From: Elephas maximus indicus
Lineage: Eukaryota > Chordata > Mammalia > Proboscidea > Elephantidae
Assembly (NCBI RefSeq): GCF_024166365.1
Contig: NC_064820.1
Location: 139,644,001-139,708,000 of the forward strand
Direction of reading: 5' to 3'
DNA: 64,000 bases
Shown: positions 37,901 through 52,900 of the stretch, one piece after another
How positions within the stretch are numbered: the first letter of the stretch is position 1
How the letters are laid out: every line of letters begins with the position of its first letter
Translations under genes and position numbers: made by a program
Notes under the pieces: generated by a model
Seen by the model: only the letters and a program-made list of their open reading frames with translations
Databases searched by the model: none
What the model was told of the DNA's origin: nothing

Positions 37901-40900
37901 TATTCTCTATAATTCAAATGTAAAATTTTGAGCATGTAAAAACCCAAAACCCGCTGCTGTCGAGTTGATTACAACTCATCGCGACCCTATAGGACAGAGT
38001 AGAACTGCCCCATAGAGTTTCCAAGGAGCACCTGGTGGATTTGAACTGCTGACCTCTTGGTTAGCAGCCGTAAGCACTTAACTACTACACCACCACGGTT
38101 TCCGAATTTTAAAAAAAAAAAAAAGTTTTACAACTGCCTCCTTTGCCACGAGACCAGAAGAACTGGATGATACCCCACTCCCATTTCTGAACATTTTGAT
38201 CCAAGATTCCATAGAAGAATCCTGACTGAAAAGGGAAAATGCAGAATAGAATTTCAAATTCTCATGGACTCTAGACTTTTTGGAGCCATGGAGGGGGGAC
38301 GAACCCCTGAAACTAATGCCCTGAGAAAATCTTTAAACTTTAAACCAAAAATATATCCTGAAGTCATATTAAAACAATAGTTCAGCTTAACTAGTAACAA
38401 AGGTCTGCTTTGAGCATTATGGTCTTTGAAGAATTACCTATATGGGATCAAACTGACAATAGCAACTTGAAAGATTAGACAGGAATCTTATAAGGCAGTG
38501 AGTTATGTAAGGAGGGAGGAATAACTCAGAAAAGAAAGGTGACAATGGTTGCACAACTTGAAGAACTGTCACTAAATTGTACCTGCAGAAACTGTTGATG
38601 TATTACTTTGCTGTGCATATTCTCAGCAACAAAATAAATTTAGAAGAAAAAAATGTTTTAAATAACCCTTTATCTATTAAGCTAGAGAGAAAAACAGGAC
38701 ATTTATACACAAACTTAAATATTTTTAACTTTACGTACCACAGATGCTCCTCTGCCAGTCTGTGTACTACCAAGCCATGGCATGTTGATTGGAGTACCAG
38801 GATTGCTGTGTGTATATGGTGTTGTACCTTGGACCGCTGTTAAATCGTCACGAGCGTGTACGACCAAGAAATCTTCTGAGCTATAATGGAATGTCAACCA
38901 GAATAAAAACAACTCATCAGGTTCTTTATTTCCTCTGTTACACCGGAAAGCTCTAACATTTAACTTTACATTTCCTTTTAAAATTTTCTTCAGTTCGTCT
39001 CTTAACTCATAGACAATGACTTCATACTCAAATGATTTCAGATCCCTTCACTTACTCCCTTCTAACCCTCAATTTCCTCCTTTGAAGCTCCTGCTTCCCT
39101 TCTTTAACTCTTTAGCACATATCAGCCTCAACTCTGCTTATGATCTCATTGTATTCTTTTAAAGAATCTTCTGAAAGTTAGAGTTCAGTGGATATAGACA
39201 TTTGTTTTGCAAAGTTACTGAATAAAAAAAAGTGTAAGTGTACCCTTTGTTTTCTGTTTCTGTATCATCATCGACCCAAGTATAGATCTGCGTAGCCAGA
39301 ATTCCAGAAACATCCAGTTCTTGAATGTCATGGCTGGAAGCAATTGCTATGCAGTTTCTATTTGCCTGAAACATAATCATACGCTCATTTCAAAATAAAA
39401 TAGCACAACATGTATATGGGCCACTTCTGAACACAGAGATTACAAAACAGCATCTGGAAATAACGTCAAGGCATGGACTATATTCTTTCAAATGGATAGT
39501 TTAAATTAATTTTATCAGCTAAATTATTACCATTATATTCATAGCTTGAGGTCGGAGACATGTTTATGTTCTAAGAATTCAGGAGCATCCAAGAGAAAGC
39601 TAACTATAAATGGCAATACATGTACCATTTTATTTCCTCTCCCAACACTGTCTCTCTAGTCTGCTAATATTCTAGGCAGGAAAAGGTGAGGGAGATAAGG
39701 AACTCTAAACTAAATGAATAATGCTTAATTATTCAAATAAAATAATATTATTTTCTCCTAAACCCCCTTTAATCCTAGGGAAGAAAACAAGAAGTGGGAA
39801 AGTGTGATTCAAAGAACTTAATTTGGACTTTGCCCTTGGTTCCTGAGAGGTAAACCGTGGAATTTTTTCAGTGACTGAGGTGCCTGTATTATCTAAAACC
39901 TCCAGACAACACTTCAGGATTTGTATAAATGAGTAAGGGCCTAGTCAGGCCACAAAGACCATCTAGTTAGCTAACTTCAGGAAGAGACTGGGGGCATGAT
40001 TTAATCAATTTTAAATACTCAATGAGGCTTCACTGAAGCCAGTGAAGGCTCTGGAAATGGCAGTTCCAAGAGCTTCCTGGTTAGTGAAAGACATCAATAC
40101 ACATGGGAGGGTAGCATGTCCTCTTTGGGACACAGAAACTCTGTGTTGGCAACCCTCCTGGACCTTGCCCCATGCATTTCTAATTTATGCTAATCCTGAT
40201 TTATACCCTTTTGCTATTATAAATCTGTAAGTGTAGTGCTTTTTGTGAGTTTTGTGAGTCATTCCGGTGAATTACAGAACCCATAAAAGTGGGAACCAGC
40301 AAGTGAAAGTGAGGGAACCCAGGGGAGGCCCCCAAGCTTGCAATCTGAAGAGGTAGTAGGAAAACCCCAAATCTGTGGCCAGCAAATCATAAGTAAGGAT
40401 ATTGTATGCATTCCTGAGCTTGCAGCTGGCCTCTGCCTATTTGGCAGTTTGAAGTATGGCGTACTTTTAACTTGTGAGATCTGACCTAGCCCCAGGTGGG
40501 TACAGTCAGAGATAGGTGTCATGTGGGTTGCTGGTGTCAGAACTGAACAGAGAAGTGGAAGGTGGGGATTTGTTATATCCTCACAGTTGGGAACAGAATA
40601 GTGGGATTCTGATATTTCCACACAACAGTTGATGTGTGAAGACTGATTTATTATCCTTCTTGCAGAAAGGGGTTGAAAAAGAATGGGTGATGTATACCAG
40701 AGGAAATCATAAATGAATAGTCACCTTAAATCATATTAAAACTTTTTTTTTTTATTAAAAATGCACATCTTTAAAACAGAACACTTGGGGGAGATATTGA
40801 CAAGAAAGAGAAGATAGTATTAATATTTCTATTACACAAAATGCTAATATGAACCAGTAAGAAAAAACTAAGAGCCCTGATATAAATGGAAAAAAATCAT

Positions 40901-43900
40901 ATAAAGCCTGTTGGGAGACAATTCTTGATGGGTCTCTCTATTTCTGCACATCTACTGCATCACTGACGGCCCTTTGTTCTGGAGTATTATTTCAAGGATG
41001 TTTGTATGCAGCAGTCTCTTCCCTCCAGAGCCACGAGCAAGTCGGCTTAAAGCCTTGGACGATAGACATAGTTTTCCCCTCTGGAGCAAAGGGCAGGCAT
41101 GCTTACTGTCCATTAGAAAAGATTTGCGTTCCGTAAATTCAGTGTTTCTCTCCTTTAATGCAATTCATTGCATGTCCAGGTATCGTTTGAACCTCTTTCT
41201 ATAACTCCGTAGGAAATGGACTCAGGGAACAAGGGCAAAAACTGACATTTTGGCTACTTGGTGTTAGTAATATAATCCACATCTAAACAAATGGCAAGAA
41301 GTTTAACCTCACTGGCAAATTTTTTTTTTTTTTTTTAAATGTGGATTAAAGCACAAGGTGTCTGCTAAGGATTGAATTGTGTTCCCCGAAAATATTTACT
41401 GAAATCCTACCCCCTGTACCTGTGGATGTGATCCTTTCTGGAAATAGAGTTTCTTTTTTGTTACGTTAATAAAGTCATTATCCGAGTAGGGTAGGTCCTA
41501 AACCTATCATTATAAAAAATGCAAAACAGACACACAGAGACACACACAGGGGAAGAGGAAGACAGATGACAGAGACAGATGCATCTGCAAGCCCAGGAAT
41601 GCCAAGGATTGCTGGCAGCTGCTAGAAACTGAAAGAGACACAAAAGGACCTCCCTGGAAAGCCACAACTTGAATAGACTTCTAGAATCCTGAACTGTGAG
41701 AAATAAATTTCTGCTTTTTAAAGCCACCCACTTATGGTATTTCTGTTACAGTAGCACTAAGTAACCAAGACAGTGCCATCTCTCAGCTATAAATCTAGCA
41801 AGAATGTAAAAAAATACTACCAAATCTGGAGAAATAAAAATTAGGCACACTCCTACACAAAGAATGGCAAACTTTATACATATGAATGTTTATTATATAC
41901 ATTAAAAAATAAAAACAAAAAAAAAACCTAGTTTGTTCGCACAGCACAGAATACTTATAACATTTTATGGGGGGAGGGGTACAGATATTATAGGGCATAG
42001 ATAATAATTTTTATATTTGAGGGCCTCTAGAAAAAGAACCATGTCATCTAAGTATTATTACATGAGAACTGCCTGGCTAAGGTGCTGATTCTAGACTTGC
42101 CTGCCTTGAACAGAACTAATCATCGCTCAGGGATGTCTCTGAGAGGAAGGACACAGGGGAATATGAGGACAGAATAACAAAGAACCTAGGAGAAATGGAA
42201 GAAAAGACAGACAGAACAGTAAGACGGAGAAGCAGCTGTTGAAAGGATTATTGAATAGCTAACATTATTCAGTAGAATATACATCCAAGAAATGGAAATT
42301 TGTAAAAGATCACATTATATAAAAATCTGAGTTAAAAAAAAATAGTACTAGATTAAAATTACTTTTATGAATGGGAATACATATATATATTTATATATAT
42401 CTAAGTTAATATAAAGGAAAGGAAACCAAAAGTGGCTAGAAGTCACTAGAAGTGACTAGAAACTTTACAGTAAGGCAATGAGGGAAGAAAGAAGATTAAA
42501 ATGACTAAGATAAGTTTCAATCTTAGACTGCTGGGCCTAAGATTGCCTCTTCTGTGAGGGGCTTATAGACATCTCTAAGGAGAATGTTATTTAGGAGGCT
42601 AAGGAGTACAAGGAAAACACACTAGTTGGGTACTTACCGGAGCTATAACTCAAAGAGGGAGAATTTCTATGAATTACATGTGAGCTTGAACTTTATCAAA
42701 TATAAGAGCCACTTTCAATGTATTCATTTAAGAAAGTGAAAAACCTTTTCTTTGTGTTAGCTGCTATAACATGTTGTATAAATCTAAAAAACCCAAAACC
42801 TAACCTGCTGCCATGGAGCCAATTCCAACTCATACGGACCCTACAGGATAGAGTAGAATTGCCCCATATGGTTTCCAAGGAGCACCTGGTGGATTCAAAC
42901 TGCTGACCTTTTGGTTAGCAGCCATAGCTCTTAACCACTACACTACCAGGGGTTCCATAAGTTCTAAAGGCTACTGCATATATAAATACTTGACACTTCC
43001 CTGTATAGTAAGAAAACATTATCTGTTATATACACAAAATTATATAAGAATGACTTACATTATCAAATGATACAATTATTTTATAAAATTAAAAAAATAT
43101 TCAGATTGAAATTTAAGGAGAAGTAGCTTTTGGAAACAGAAAAACTGATACTGAGAAAATAGACACTTTCCAACTGTGAAAAGAAAAATGTCTAAGTACT
43201 TACTTTATTAACAGCAAAGGCAGTAATGATATCAGATTCCTTATGAATAATTCTTGCTTTACCTCCAGGATATCCCAAATCTGCTTCTATCTAAATAGAG
43301 AGAAATAAAATATAATAAGATAGTGATTATAGTACAATACAGTACATAAATGACATTATCTGTTATTTAATACCTGCATAAATTATCTTAAAATATATTT
43401 CAGACTTTTTTTTACCAAAAGAACTATTTTAAATGCTTATCATCCTTGAAAAAAAAATTTTTATTTTACAAGGGAATTTAAATTTTTTTCAAACTTACTT
43501 TTTCACACATAAAAGGACAGTAGATCTAACACACAACTTTATCAATTGGTTATTCTCCCAAGCTACAATGAATTGACTGTAAAAGACAGAGGTATTCTAA
43601 GCATTTAATTACATTAATCCTATCATTAATAAAGAGCTTAGGTTTTATTCTAAGACTGGGAATAATTAAAGTAAGATTTATTTACCAAGTTTCTAAGTAT
43701 TATAATTCTTTAATAGTGTTATAAATATTAAAAGGCCAGACAGTTGGTGTTTTAGGCTATGTGGACCCCAGGGTAGCTATTTTTTTTTTCTTTTTAAACA
43801 ATCCTTTAGAAATGTAAAGATCATTCTTAGCTCATGAGCTACACAAAAAAACAGACCGTGGACTGCATATGGCTGGCTGGCTGTAATTTATCAATTCTTA

Positions 43901-46900
43901 GTCTAAAATAACTTTCAGCTTATGGAAGAGAAACCTGAAACCCTGAAAGGCATAGTAATTTGCCCAAGTTAATAACCATTTTAGTAGCTGAATAATCCAT
44001 AATTCATTATACTTTAATGTATTTGACCTTCTGTTTACCTTAGATAAGGGGTATACAATATCTTTCAACTCAGAAGGACTACTATATAAAAATCAACATT
44101 TAGTAAAATAAACTAAGGTAAAAAGAGAAGGTAATTATTAGGAGTTGACAAAATTATTTAATGTAGGACATCATTTCATTTTATCTTCTATAATTTTTAA
44201 TTGTGTTTATTTTGACAGCAAAGCAATGTGATCCGTGAGGGGTTGAAATGAAATATTGGAAGGTTGAGGAGAGAGGGGAAAAGTTGGGAAACTGAAAAAA
44301 AGAATGAAAAACCAAATACGCCCTAGAGTAGTTACTAATGATTGCAGGCTAACTTGAGATGGCTGGTTGGTTTGCGTTTTTCTCCATCACTGCTCGGGAT
44401 TTTTCAAGGCAAGTACAATATAGGGAGAATAGGGCAAACAGTTAGGGGTGTATGTAAAGGAGTGATCATAATGACGGATTGTGGAATCTAACCTGGGAAA
44501 GGAAGGAAGTAGGGACCTGATATGGTCAGCTAAAATTAGATGCAGAACTTGGCATGTGCTACGAACTAATTTAATTTGCTAAAGGCCACACAACACAAAA
44601 TCATTGTAAAAAATCATGATGAATACAGTCCTAAATGTCTAGTAAATGTTAAAGGCTGAAGTCATGCTTTGTAAAATCTGATTGGGCTGGATACTTAATG
44701 GTGAAAGACTGTTTCCTCTTAAGATCAGGAATAAGGTAAGAAAGTCTGCTTGTACCACGTGTACTCAATGTTGAATTGGAAGTTCTGACTAGTGTAATAA
44801 GGCAAGAAAACTAAATAAAAGCATCCACATTGGAAAGGAATTAGTAAAATTCTCTGTATTTTCAGACAACATGATCATATATGTATGGCATCTATAAAAA
44901 AGCTACTGGAAGTTAATAAGGAAGTTAAGCAAGGCTGCAAGATATAAGATCAACACACAAAAATCAATTTTAATTCTATATGCAAGTGAACAGTTAAAAA
45001 ATGAAATTAGAAAATGCTATTTATAATAGCATCAAAAATATGAAATACTTAGGGATAAATATGACAAAAGCTGTGTAATGCCTGTACAATGAGACATACG
45101 AAATACTATACTTATAAATAAATAAAGAGAGACACCATATCCATGGATTGCAAGGCTAAAAAAAAATGTTTCCCCCCATAGGGACATTATAGGACAGAGT
45201 AGAACTGGCCCATAGGGTTGGAAAGCTTAATATTGAGGTCTTTTTTTTTTTTTCTTTGTGGAAAGTGATAAACAGATTCTAAAAATTCACATGGAAAAGT
45301 GAAAAAAAAAAAAAAAAGTAAAAAAACCCTAGAAATGCTAAAACAACCTTGACTTAAACTACCTGACTTCAAGATTTACTAGAAAACTACAGTAATCAAG
45401 ACAGTTAGGTATTAGATAAAGACATACAAATAAATCAATGGACCAAAATACAGAGTCTAGAAATAGACCCACACATACATGACAAGTGATTTCTGAAAAA
45501 GGAGCAAATACAATTCAGTGAATGAAAGGATCAATTGACTGTTGTTGCTAGTAGCTGCTGAGTCAGCTCTGACTCGTGGCAACCCCATGTACAGCACAAG
45601 GAAATGCTGCCTGGTCCTGCTCCATCTTCATGATCACTGGCATGCTCCAGTCCATCGCTGTGGCTACTATGTTTTCAGTGTCTTCCAACCTAAGGGGCTC
45701 ATCTTCTACCACTATATTGGACAGTATCCTGTTGTGATTAATAGGGTTTTCACTGGCAAATTTTCAAAAGTAGATCCCCAGGCCTTTCTTTCTAATCTGT
45801 CCTAGTCTGGAAGCTCTGCTGAAACCTATCCACCATGGGTGACCCTGCTGGTATTTGAAATACCAGTGGCTTAGCTCCCAGCAACACAGCAACATGGAAG
45901 GCACCACAGGATGACAAACTGAGCGATGGGTGGAATCAGTTGATACACAAAAACAAATTAAAAAACAAAACAAAAACCCAGAACTGTAATTCATACTTTG
46001 GACCATATAACTCAAAATGGATCATAATCTAAATATAAAACATATACTATAAAACATCTACAACAAAATGTAGGTGAAAATCTTTGTGATCTTAGGTTAA
46101 GCAAAGACTTATTAGATAACGACTCGAAAAGCACAATCCATAAACAGAACAAACTGATTCACTGGACCTCATCAAAGTTAAGAACTTCTGCACTTCAAAA
46201 CACACTGCTGATAGAGAATGAAAATGTTTACAATATCTGATAAATGACTTGTATTAATAATACAGAAAGAGCTCCATAAGAAAACTAGTAAGCTAATACA
46301 TTTGAGCAGACGCTTCAACAAAAAGATATATAAATGTCAAAAAGGCACATGATAGGATGCTCAATGCAAATTAAAACCACAATGAGCTATCACTACATAT
46401 CTATTAAAAATGGCTAAAATAAAAGGGCTCACCACGCCAAGTGCTGGTGAGGACGTTGAGCAACTGGGATTTCGTACACTGCCGGTGAAAATGTAAAGTG
46501 GCACAACCACCTTAGAAAACAGTTGAATAGTTTCTTAGAAATTCAGCCTACCCTGTGATATAGCCATTCCACTCCTACACGTTTACACAAGAGAAATAAA
46601 AGAATATGTTCTTATATATATACTTACTTATACTTTGTATATTCAGAGCAGATTTAAAAATAGCCCCAAAATGGAAACAATGAAAATGTTCATCAATGGG
46701 TAATGGATAAACAAATTGTGGTATATGCATACAGTGGAATACTCCTCAGCAATAACAAAGAATGAATTACTGAAACACACAACAACATGGATGAATCTCA
46801 AAGTACTTATGCTGAGTAAAAGGACACAGGCCAAAAAAAAAGCATGCATTGTATGATTCAATTTTAGAGTTCCAATAAATGCAAATTACTCCATAGTGGT

Positions 46901-49900
46901 TTGCCTGGGAAGGAAGAAGGTAGGAAGAGAGGGAAAGGGACGGATTAAAAGGGGAACAATAAAATTTTTTCAGGGGGTAATGACAGATGTATTCATTACC
47001 TTGATTGTAGTGATGGTTTCACGAGTGTATATATATGCCAACAGTTATCAAGCCATACACTTTAAACAAATGCAATTAAGCATACTAATAACCACTGCCC
47101 ATCTGTCCAGTTTGTCATACTGTGGTGCCTCACGTGTTGCTTATGATGTTGGAAGCTATGCATACCAGTATTTCAAATACTAGCAGAGTTACCCAGGGTG
47201 GAGAGGTTTCCGAGAAGCTTCCAGACTAAGACTAGAAAGAAAGGTCTAGAGATCTACTTTTGAAAATCTGCCAATGAAAACCTTATGGATCACAGAATAT
47301 TGTCTGAGACTTTGACTTTTCATCAAGAGGGACTGACTGGTGGAGAAGGATATCATATTTGGTAAAGTGGAGGGCCAGTAAAGGCAAGGCAGATCCTTAA
47401 TGAGATGAACTGATACAATCGCTGTAACAATGGGCTCAAACAGACCAATGATCATGAAGATGGCACAGGACCATGCAATGTTTCATTCTGTTATGTGTGG
47501 GGTTACCATGAGTTGGAGTCAACTCGATGGAAACCAACAATGACACACCGAATAAAGCTGTTTGTTTAAAAAAAAAAAAAAAAACTGTAGCAAAGGGCTT
47601 TGAAAATTCTGGCCAGAAATGGTTATCATGTTAACAAAAAAGAATGAATAACTGCATTTTGATGTAGCACAGAGATGAGTACAGAAATACAACAGTCAGT
47701 ATACTAACATTTTATAAGTAGTATCAAAAGAAAAATCTTTGGATAAGAATTCCTTATAGCATACAGACTGTAATAAGTAATAATTATCCAGGCAAATTAA
47801 CTGGATTAAAAGTTTGAGTCATATTCTCTCAAAACCTACAAAGGCCATTAGAAATTTCCTAAATATGGACTACATGAAATTTTTTTTTTAGTTACAATGC
47901 AAATTTGACATGAAATTAGTCTTTTTTACTAAATGTAAGAATTATTTCTTACATTCTACTAAAATATTCCTTTTGGGGAAGAATAAGAAGTGGGAATCGT
48001 GTAGCCTTAAAAAAAACCTTCAGAAAAATTTTTCCCTCTAAAATCATTCTGCTGAGATTGTCTTAATAAATGAACCATGCCTAATATGAAAACATTGGTT
48101 ATATCTCTTATGTAATAAAATCATATTTGAATATGTGATCATAGGACACGTAGGAGTTATTTTATGATTTATTTATACATTTAAAAATTCTTATACCTTG
48201 TGCTTCTCTTTTGAAATTCTTCAACTACTTGTACTTACTGTGCCCAAGGCATTGCCCTATATGCTATCCCTACCAATAAAATAAATGCCATGTAATAATG
48301 TTCTATTTTAAGGAATTAATATTATAGGAGTGAAACTTAACTTAAAAAATGATACTTGCAGAAACAAAACAATACTACTATTCAATACTGTAATTACATT
48401 TATGAAGAACTTTAGCTGTATTTAGACAGAAAAAGCTACAGCCAAAACAAGATACATTCAACTCCCTTTAAAATTGCATTTTCTTATTTAACAAAGCAGA
48501 AACAATATTTTAAATTTTAATATTTGTTATTAAAATAAAAAAACTGAAAGAATAATAATTTAATTTCACTGGAAAAAAATCCAGATCAAAACTAAAATGC
48601 AAACAATTTGTTTTTCTCTTTAGAGAATGCAATTTCTAATTTCAGTTGAATGCTATTTTGTACCTGATTGATGTTTGGCTCCTCCATCATAGAATTTTTG
48701 ATGGTTTCATTGTTGTCCTCTAATGACTTCATCAAAAAAGAATAACCACACGACAAAGAGTAAAGGCGAGATGTAACACGTAAAATACTGGGGATACTGT
48801 TTAAAATAATATTTTTAACCAAACTTACTAGAAGACGACACTGCACTGAATTATTATATTTTAAACTTAATATACCTTAAAAGAAGCACGTATGAGGTGC
48901 ATGGTTAGGGGGTTGAGAAAGCTTCATCTTTCAGAGCTCCTTACCCACCACTACAGATATTAAAATAAATAAATAAAAACCTGCTGGCTTTGGACTCGAT
49001 TCCAATGCAAAGTGACCCTACACGACAGAGCTGAACTGCCCCGTGGGGTTTCCAAGGAGTGCCTGGTGAATTGGAACTGCCAACCTTTTGGTTACCAGCT
49101 GTAGCTTTTAACCACTACACCACCAGGGTTTCCACTGTAGATTTTAGCACTTGTTAAAGAAAAGAGTTTGTTCAAGACTTTAGTTTTTCTCAGAGAAATG
49201 AAAAACAAACAGAAAAAGAAATTGGAGACAAAAATAGCAGCTATCAAAATTTTATGTTGGGAATGGTGCATACATATTTGCAGACATCTGTAATTAATTT
49301 CCACAAATAGGGTGGATCTTCTATTTAAAGAATGCACGTGTCAGTAAACCACATTATACAGGAAAAGAAAAGACCTGAAGATACACAAGGATTTTAGAAT
49401 CAGATGAAGAAGGAACTGTAAAACAATTTTCAAAGACATAAGGAGAAAACAAACAAGAGTAGTCTACATATTCTCCATCATCTCCCATCCAAAATGTGTT
49501 GTTGTTGTTGGGCGCCTTTGAGTTGATTTTGACTCATAGCAACCCCACATGACAGAGAACTGTCCCATAGCATTTTCTAGGTTGTAATCTTTACAGCATG
49601 AACAGATTGCCTGGTCTTTCTCCTGTAGAGCCACTGGGTGGGTTTGAACTGCCAACCTCTGGGTTAGCAGCTGAGTCTTAACTGTTGCACTACCAGGGCT
49701 CCATATCTAAAATACAGGGCCTGTTAATATATCTATTTCCTAATCATCTGGAGAAAAAAAAAATCACAGTGACTTGGACTCAGATGTTTAAGGACAATCA
49801 TGATTTTATAAAAATAAGAGAGAGAAATTTTGACACCAAAAATAGGCTAGTCAACTTCCTAATAAAGATTAAATATATATATATATATTTTTTACCAGAT

Positions 49901-52900
49901 CTACAATCTTAAGATTCTATTTACTTCTATCCAACCCATGGTCGACTATATCAAATTTTTCTTTCCATAGTCCCTTTATCCAAAAATCACTATCTTTAAG
50001 ATTACCACCATCAGGAACAAAACAACAAAACGATAATAATGAATTACTAATGAATAATAATAATGAATTACTAATAACTACCAGTAATTGTGCCAGGTTT
50101 TAAATAAGTTATATCTACTGCTCAAAACATTGCAAAGTAAGGGGTATTATACTCATTTTGAAGCTAAAGAAGCTAAAATTCAGAGAATTATGTAGCTTAC
50201 TGATAGTTACAAGCTTTCAGTACAAAACTTGTATTTTTGTTTTTAATTAAAACAATTATAATATAAAAATAATTTAAAAATTATCTTAAGATGTAATGAA
50301 ACTCTTCAGAAAACCAGGCATAAAATAATAGAAGACTTAAAAATGTAGAGTTGTATTTATTTATCTGCTATCTTTATATATTCTGGCTTGGTTCTGCTAT
50401 TTTCCTTCCCTTCCATAAATCAACTAGACAATCTAGTGGTTCACTAGTTTTTTGTTTTGTTTTCAGAATTATTTCATTTCTCAGATACACTAAATGTATC
50501 ACTTTATTTTATACAAACACACACACACATAGGACCCCTTGCTACTGAGCTGATTCTGACTCATAGTGACCCTAGAGGACAGAGTAGAACTGCCCCATAG
50601 GGTTTCCAAGGAGGGGCTGGTAGATTTGAACTGCTGACCTTTTGATGTGTCTACACACACACACACAAACACACATATGTGTGCATATATGTTTTTATTT
50701 TTATGACTATATTAATCAAGCTTGTAATTAAAAAAGATCTACTTGAAATTATACCAAATTTGCGTACTCATATTATGAGGAGTACCAGAGAAACAAAGGA
50801 AGTAACAAAGTAAAACTGCTTGCTATATAGAACAATGCAGCAATGCTTTTTATACTACATCAAGACACTTTAAATTGTACAAAATTATTTTAGGCAAAGG
50901 TATATTTAAGGTAAAATAAGAAACATCTCACCAGGAAACATGTTATCAGACACATATAATTAGCCTGACACGCTTATCGAGCACACTTATTGTTAAGTAT
51001 TTATTCAAACATTTTCTTGAGCTGTTTAATGATAATTCATGTACTAACCTTATTTTACATAAGGTTAAAAAGACATATATTCATTTGCCTTGATTTCAAT
51101 GTTATACCAAGGTACACAAGGTCAAAAGTCTTTTACATCAGCAAGGACACTACAACTAGTCGAATATTTGCGGATCCCATATTCATGAATTCATCCATTC
51201 GCTAAAAAACACCTGTAGTTCTTTTGCAGAGATTTATAGACATGTACATGTGCAGAGTGGTGATAAATTCCTAGCTGAGGTCAAATAAGGCTCGTTTGAT
51301 ACTTGCTAATTCTGTATTTGAGAGAACATAACTAAACTAACGTAAATAATGGAAGTCAACTGTATTTTGTTTCCAAAATTGGCTAACTTGAATATATTTA
51401 CATAATCAGGCAAAAATTAAATAATGGTGTCTATGGTTGACTCTTATAAATTAGTTCTTAAATTGAAAGGCAATGAGATATATGTCATTCTCCTTTTTTT
51501 GTCCCAAGGTTACATGCTATCTTGCTTTTTGCCAACTTGAATACTGAGAAGCCATTCTATTTTCTTATTTCTCTGACTGAAATATCTCCTTTTTCTTCCC
51601 ACTTAAAAAAAAAAACAGTTTTTTTTTTCATAGTATTTCTGTGCTACTTAAAATGTGGTCTACAGACCAGCTGCTAGTCTCAAACTCTGTTACCAGTCTA
51701 TAAGGCGATAAGGCATTAACTACATCACTAAGTACATTGTTTAGTTCACCTGATTTTTTTTGTTGTTGTTTACAAAGTTTTAATAACAAAACTTTCTCAA
51801 TAAAGGATGCGATACGTTAACTTACATTTAGGTACAAATTCCCCACAAAGCATCAAACTGTTACTTTTTAGTAGTACTGAACTAAACGAAGGGAAGTCAT
51901 CATTATGACAGCAATACCAAGGTATAATCGTTCAGTTATACTGTAATTATAAATTAATCTGAGTTTGCAAAATTTCATTAAGTGTAATCAATAAAAAAAA
52001 AAAATAGAAGATGAAAATGTGTATATCTGAAATGTTTTCAGCATATGAACCCAGTGTCGATTAAACTTCTAAGACAAAATTCTTTTAACCATTACATAAG
52101 AATTACAGGAAATTCTAACCTTGTCTCTTAAATTGGTGATCATAACACAGGAAACAAGAAAATGTACAAAATCTTAATTCAAGTAAGATTTTTTGAAAAA
52201 ATAAGTCCTAAATATATCTGAATTAGTTACTTTCAAAATACTGTTATTCCACTTCTTTTGAATCACTTTTCTAAGCATTAATTGCATATTGTGCTATAAA
52301 ATGAGTTTTCAAAAGATCTGTGAAAAGCAACTCATTCTTCATGGTTATAAGATAATATAAAAAACTTCAATATTAAAACAGTAAACAGGTTTTAACTTTA
52401 CAGACCTCATTTAGACACCGTTTCTTTGTGAATATATTTCTGATAAAGGTCTCTTGAATTTCTTCCTGCTTTACCAAATACTGCCAAAGCCTCTTCACAG
52501 AAAGTGCCAGATGATGTTTGGATCTACAGAGAGATAGTAAATTTAATTATACACTTCAACGATTTCTGATTAACTTGATCACATTTCCTTAATACTACAT
52601 GAATGTTTAAGTTAACTAGAGTCAGACCATATCATCAGCCTACTTTTTCTTAAGGAATCAGATAGTAAATATTTTAGGCTTTGTGGACCATCTGGTCTCT
52701 GTCACAACTACCCAACTCTGCCGTCAGAGTGGAAAGCAGCCATAAGTAACATGCAGGTGAATGGGTATGCCTGGTAATCCAGAAAACTTTATTTACAAAG
52801 ACAGAGGGTGGGCTGGGTTTGGCTCTCAGGCCACAGTTTGCAGAGACCCCCGCCCTAGGGACATGAGATGTAACATAAATAGGTACGTTTCCTGGAAGAG

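Larger units (their letters stand above)
34561..38738 (-). other. DMXL1: DMXL1 intron containing the candidate 51-bp exon
   Basis: Contains the candidate exon (34809-34859), an old repeat (35815-37040) carrying later L1 and AfroSINE insertions, a MIR (about 37370-37520), an AfroSINE (37939-38102) and an L1 3' end (38115-38661). Confidence 0.75.
39366..43203 (-). other. DMXL1: DMXL1 intron with two LTRs and an AfroSINE
   Basis: A probable ERVL LTR (39860-40620), an MLT1-like LTR (41363-41772) and an AfroSINE (42787-42956). 40640-41330 and 41780-42780 show nothing recognised. Confidence 0.6.
44740..46980 (+). mobile_element. L1, ORF2 3' half and 3' UTR, with two insertions
   Basis: RT-domain text (ttctctgtattttcagacaa, gcaagatataagatcaacac) through aaaccacaatgagctatcac, gtggaatactcctcagcaat and acatggatgaatctcaaagt. 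Interrupted by an AfroSINE fragment (45168-45230) and an RTE derivative (45536-45960). Many stops. Confidence 0.85.
43291..48663 (-). other. DMXL1: DMXL1 intron with an L1 and RTE derivatives
   Basis: A hAT fragment (43733-43895), an old L1 (44740-46980) interrupted by an AfroSINE fragment and an RTE derivative, and a second RTE derivative (47095-47548). 47600-48660 is AT-rich with nothing recognised. Confidence 0.7.
48828..52401 (-). other. DMXL1: DMXL1 intron with three AfroSINEs
   Basis: AfroSINEs at 48976-49134, 49499-49702 and 50530-50645, and an unassigned repeat at 51645-51850 that has a second copy at 52915-53100. Otherwise AT-rich. Confidence 0.65.

Noticed and set aside
50514-50676. 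Short repeats at regular spacing resembling a CRISPR array
   Set aside because: They are (AC)n runs flanking an AfroSINE, and the genome is mammalian.
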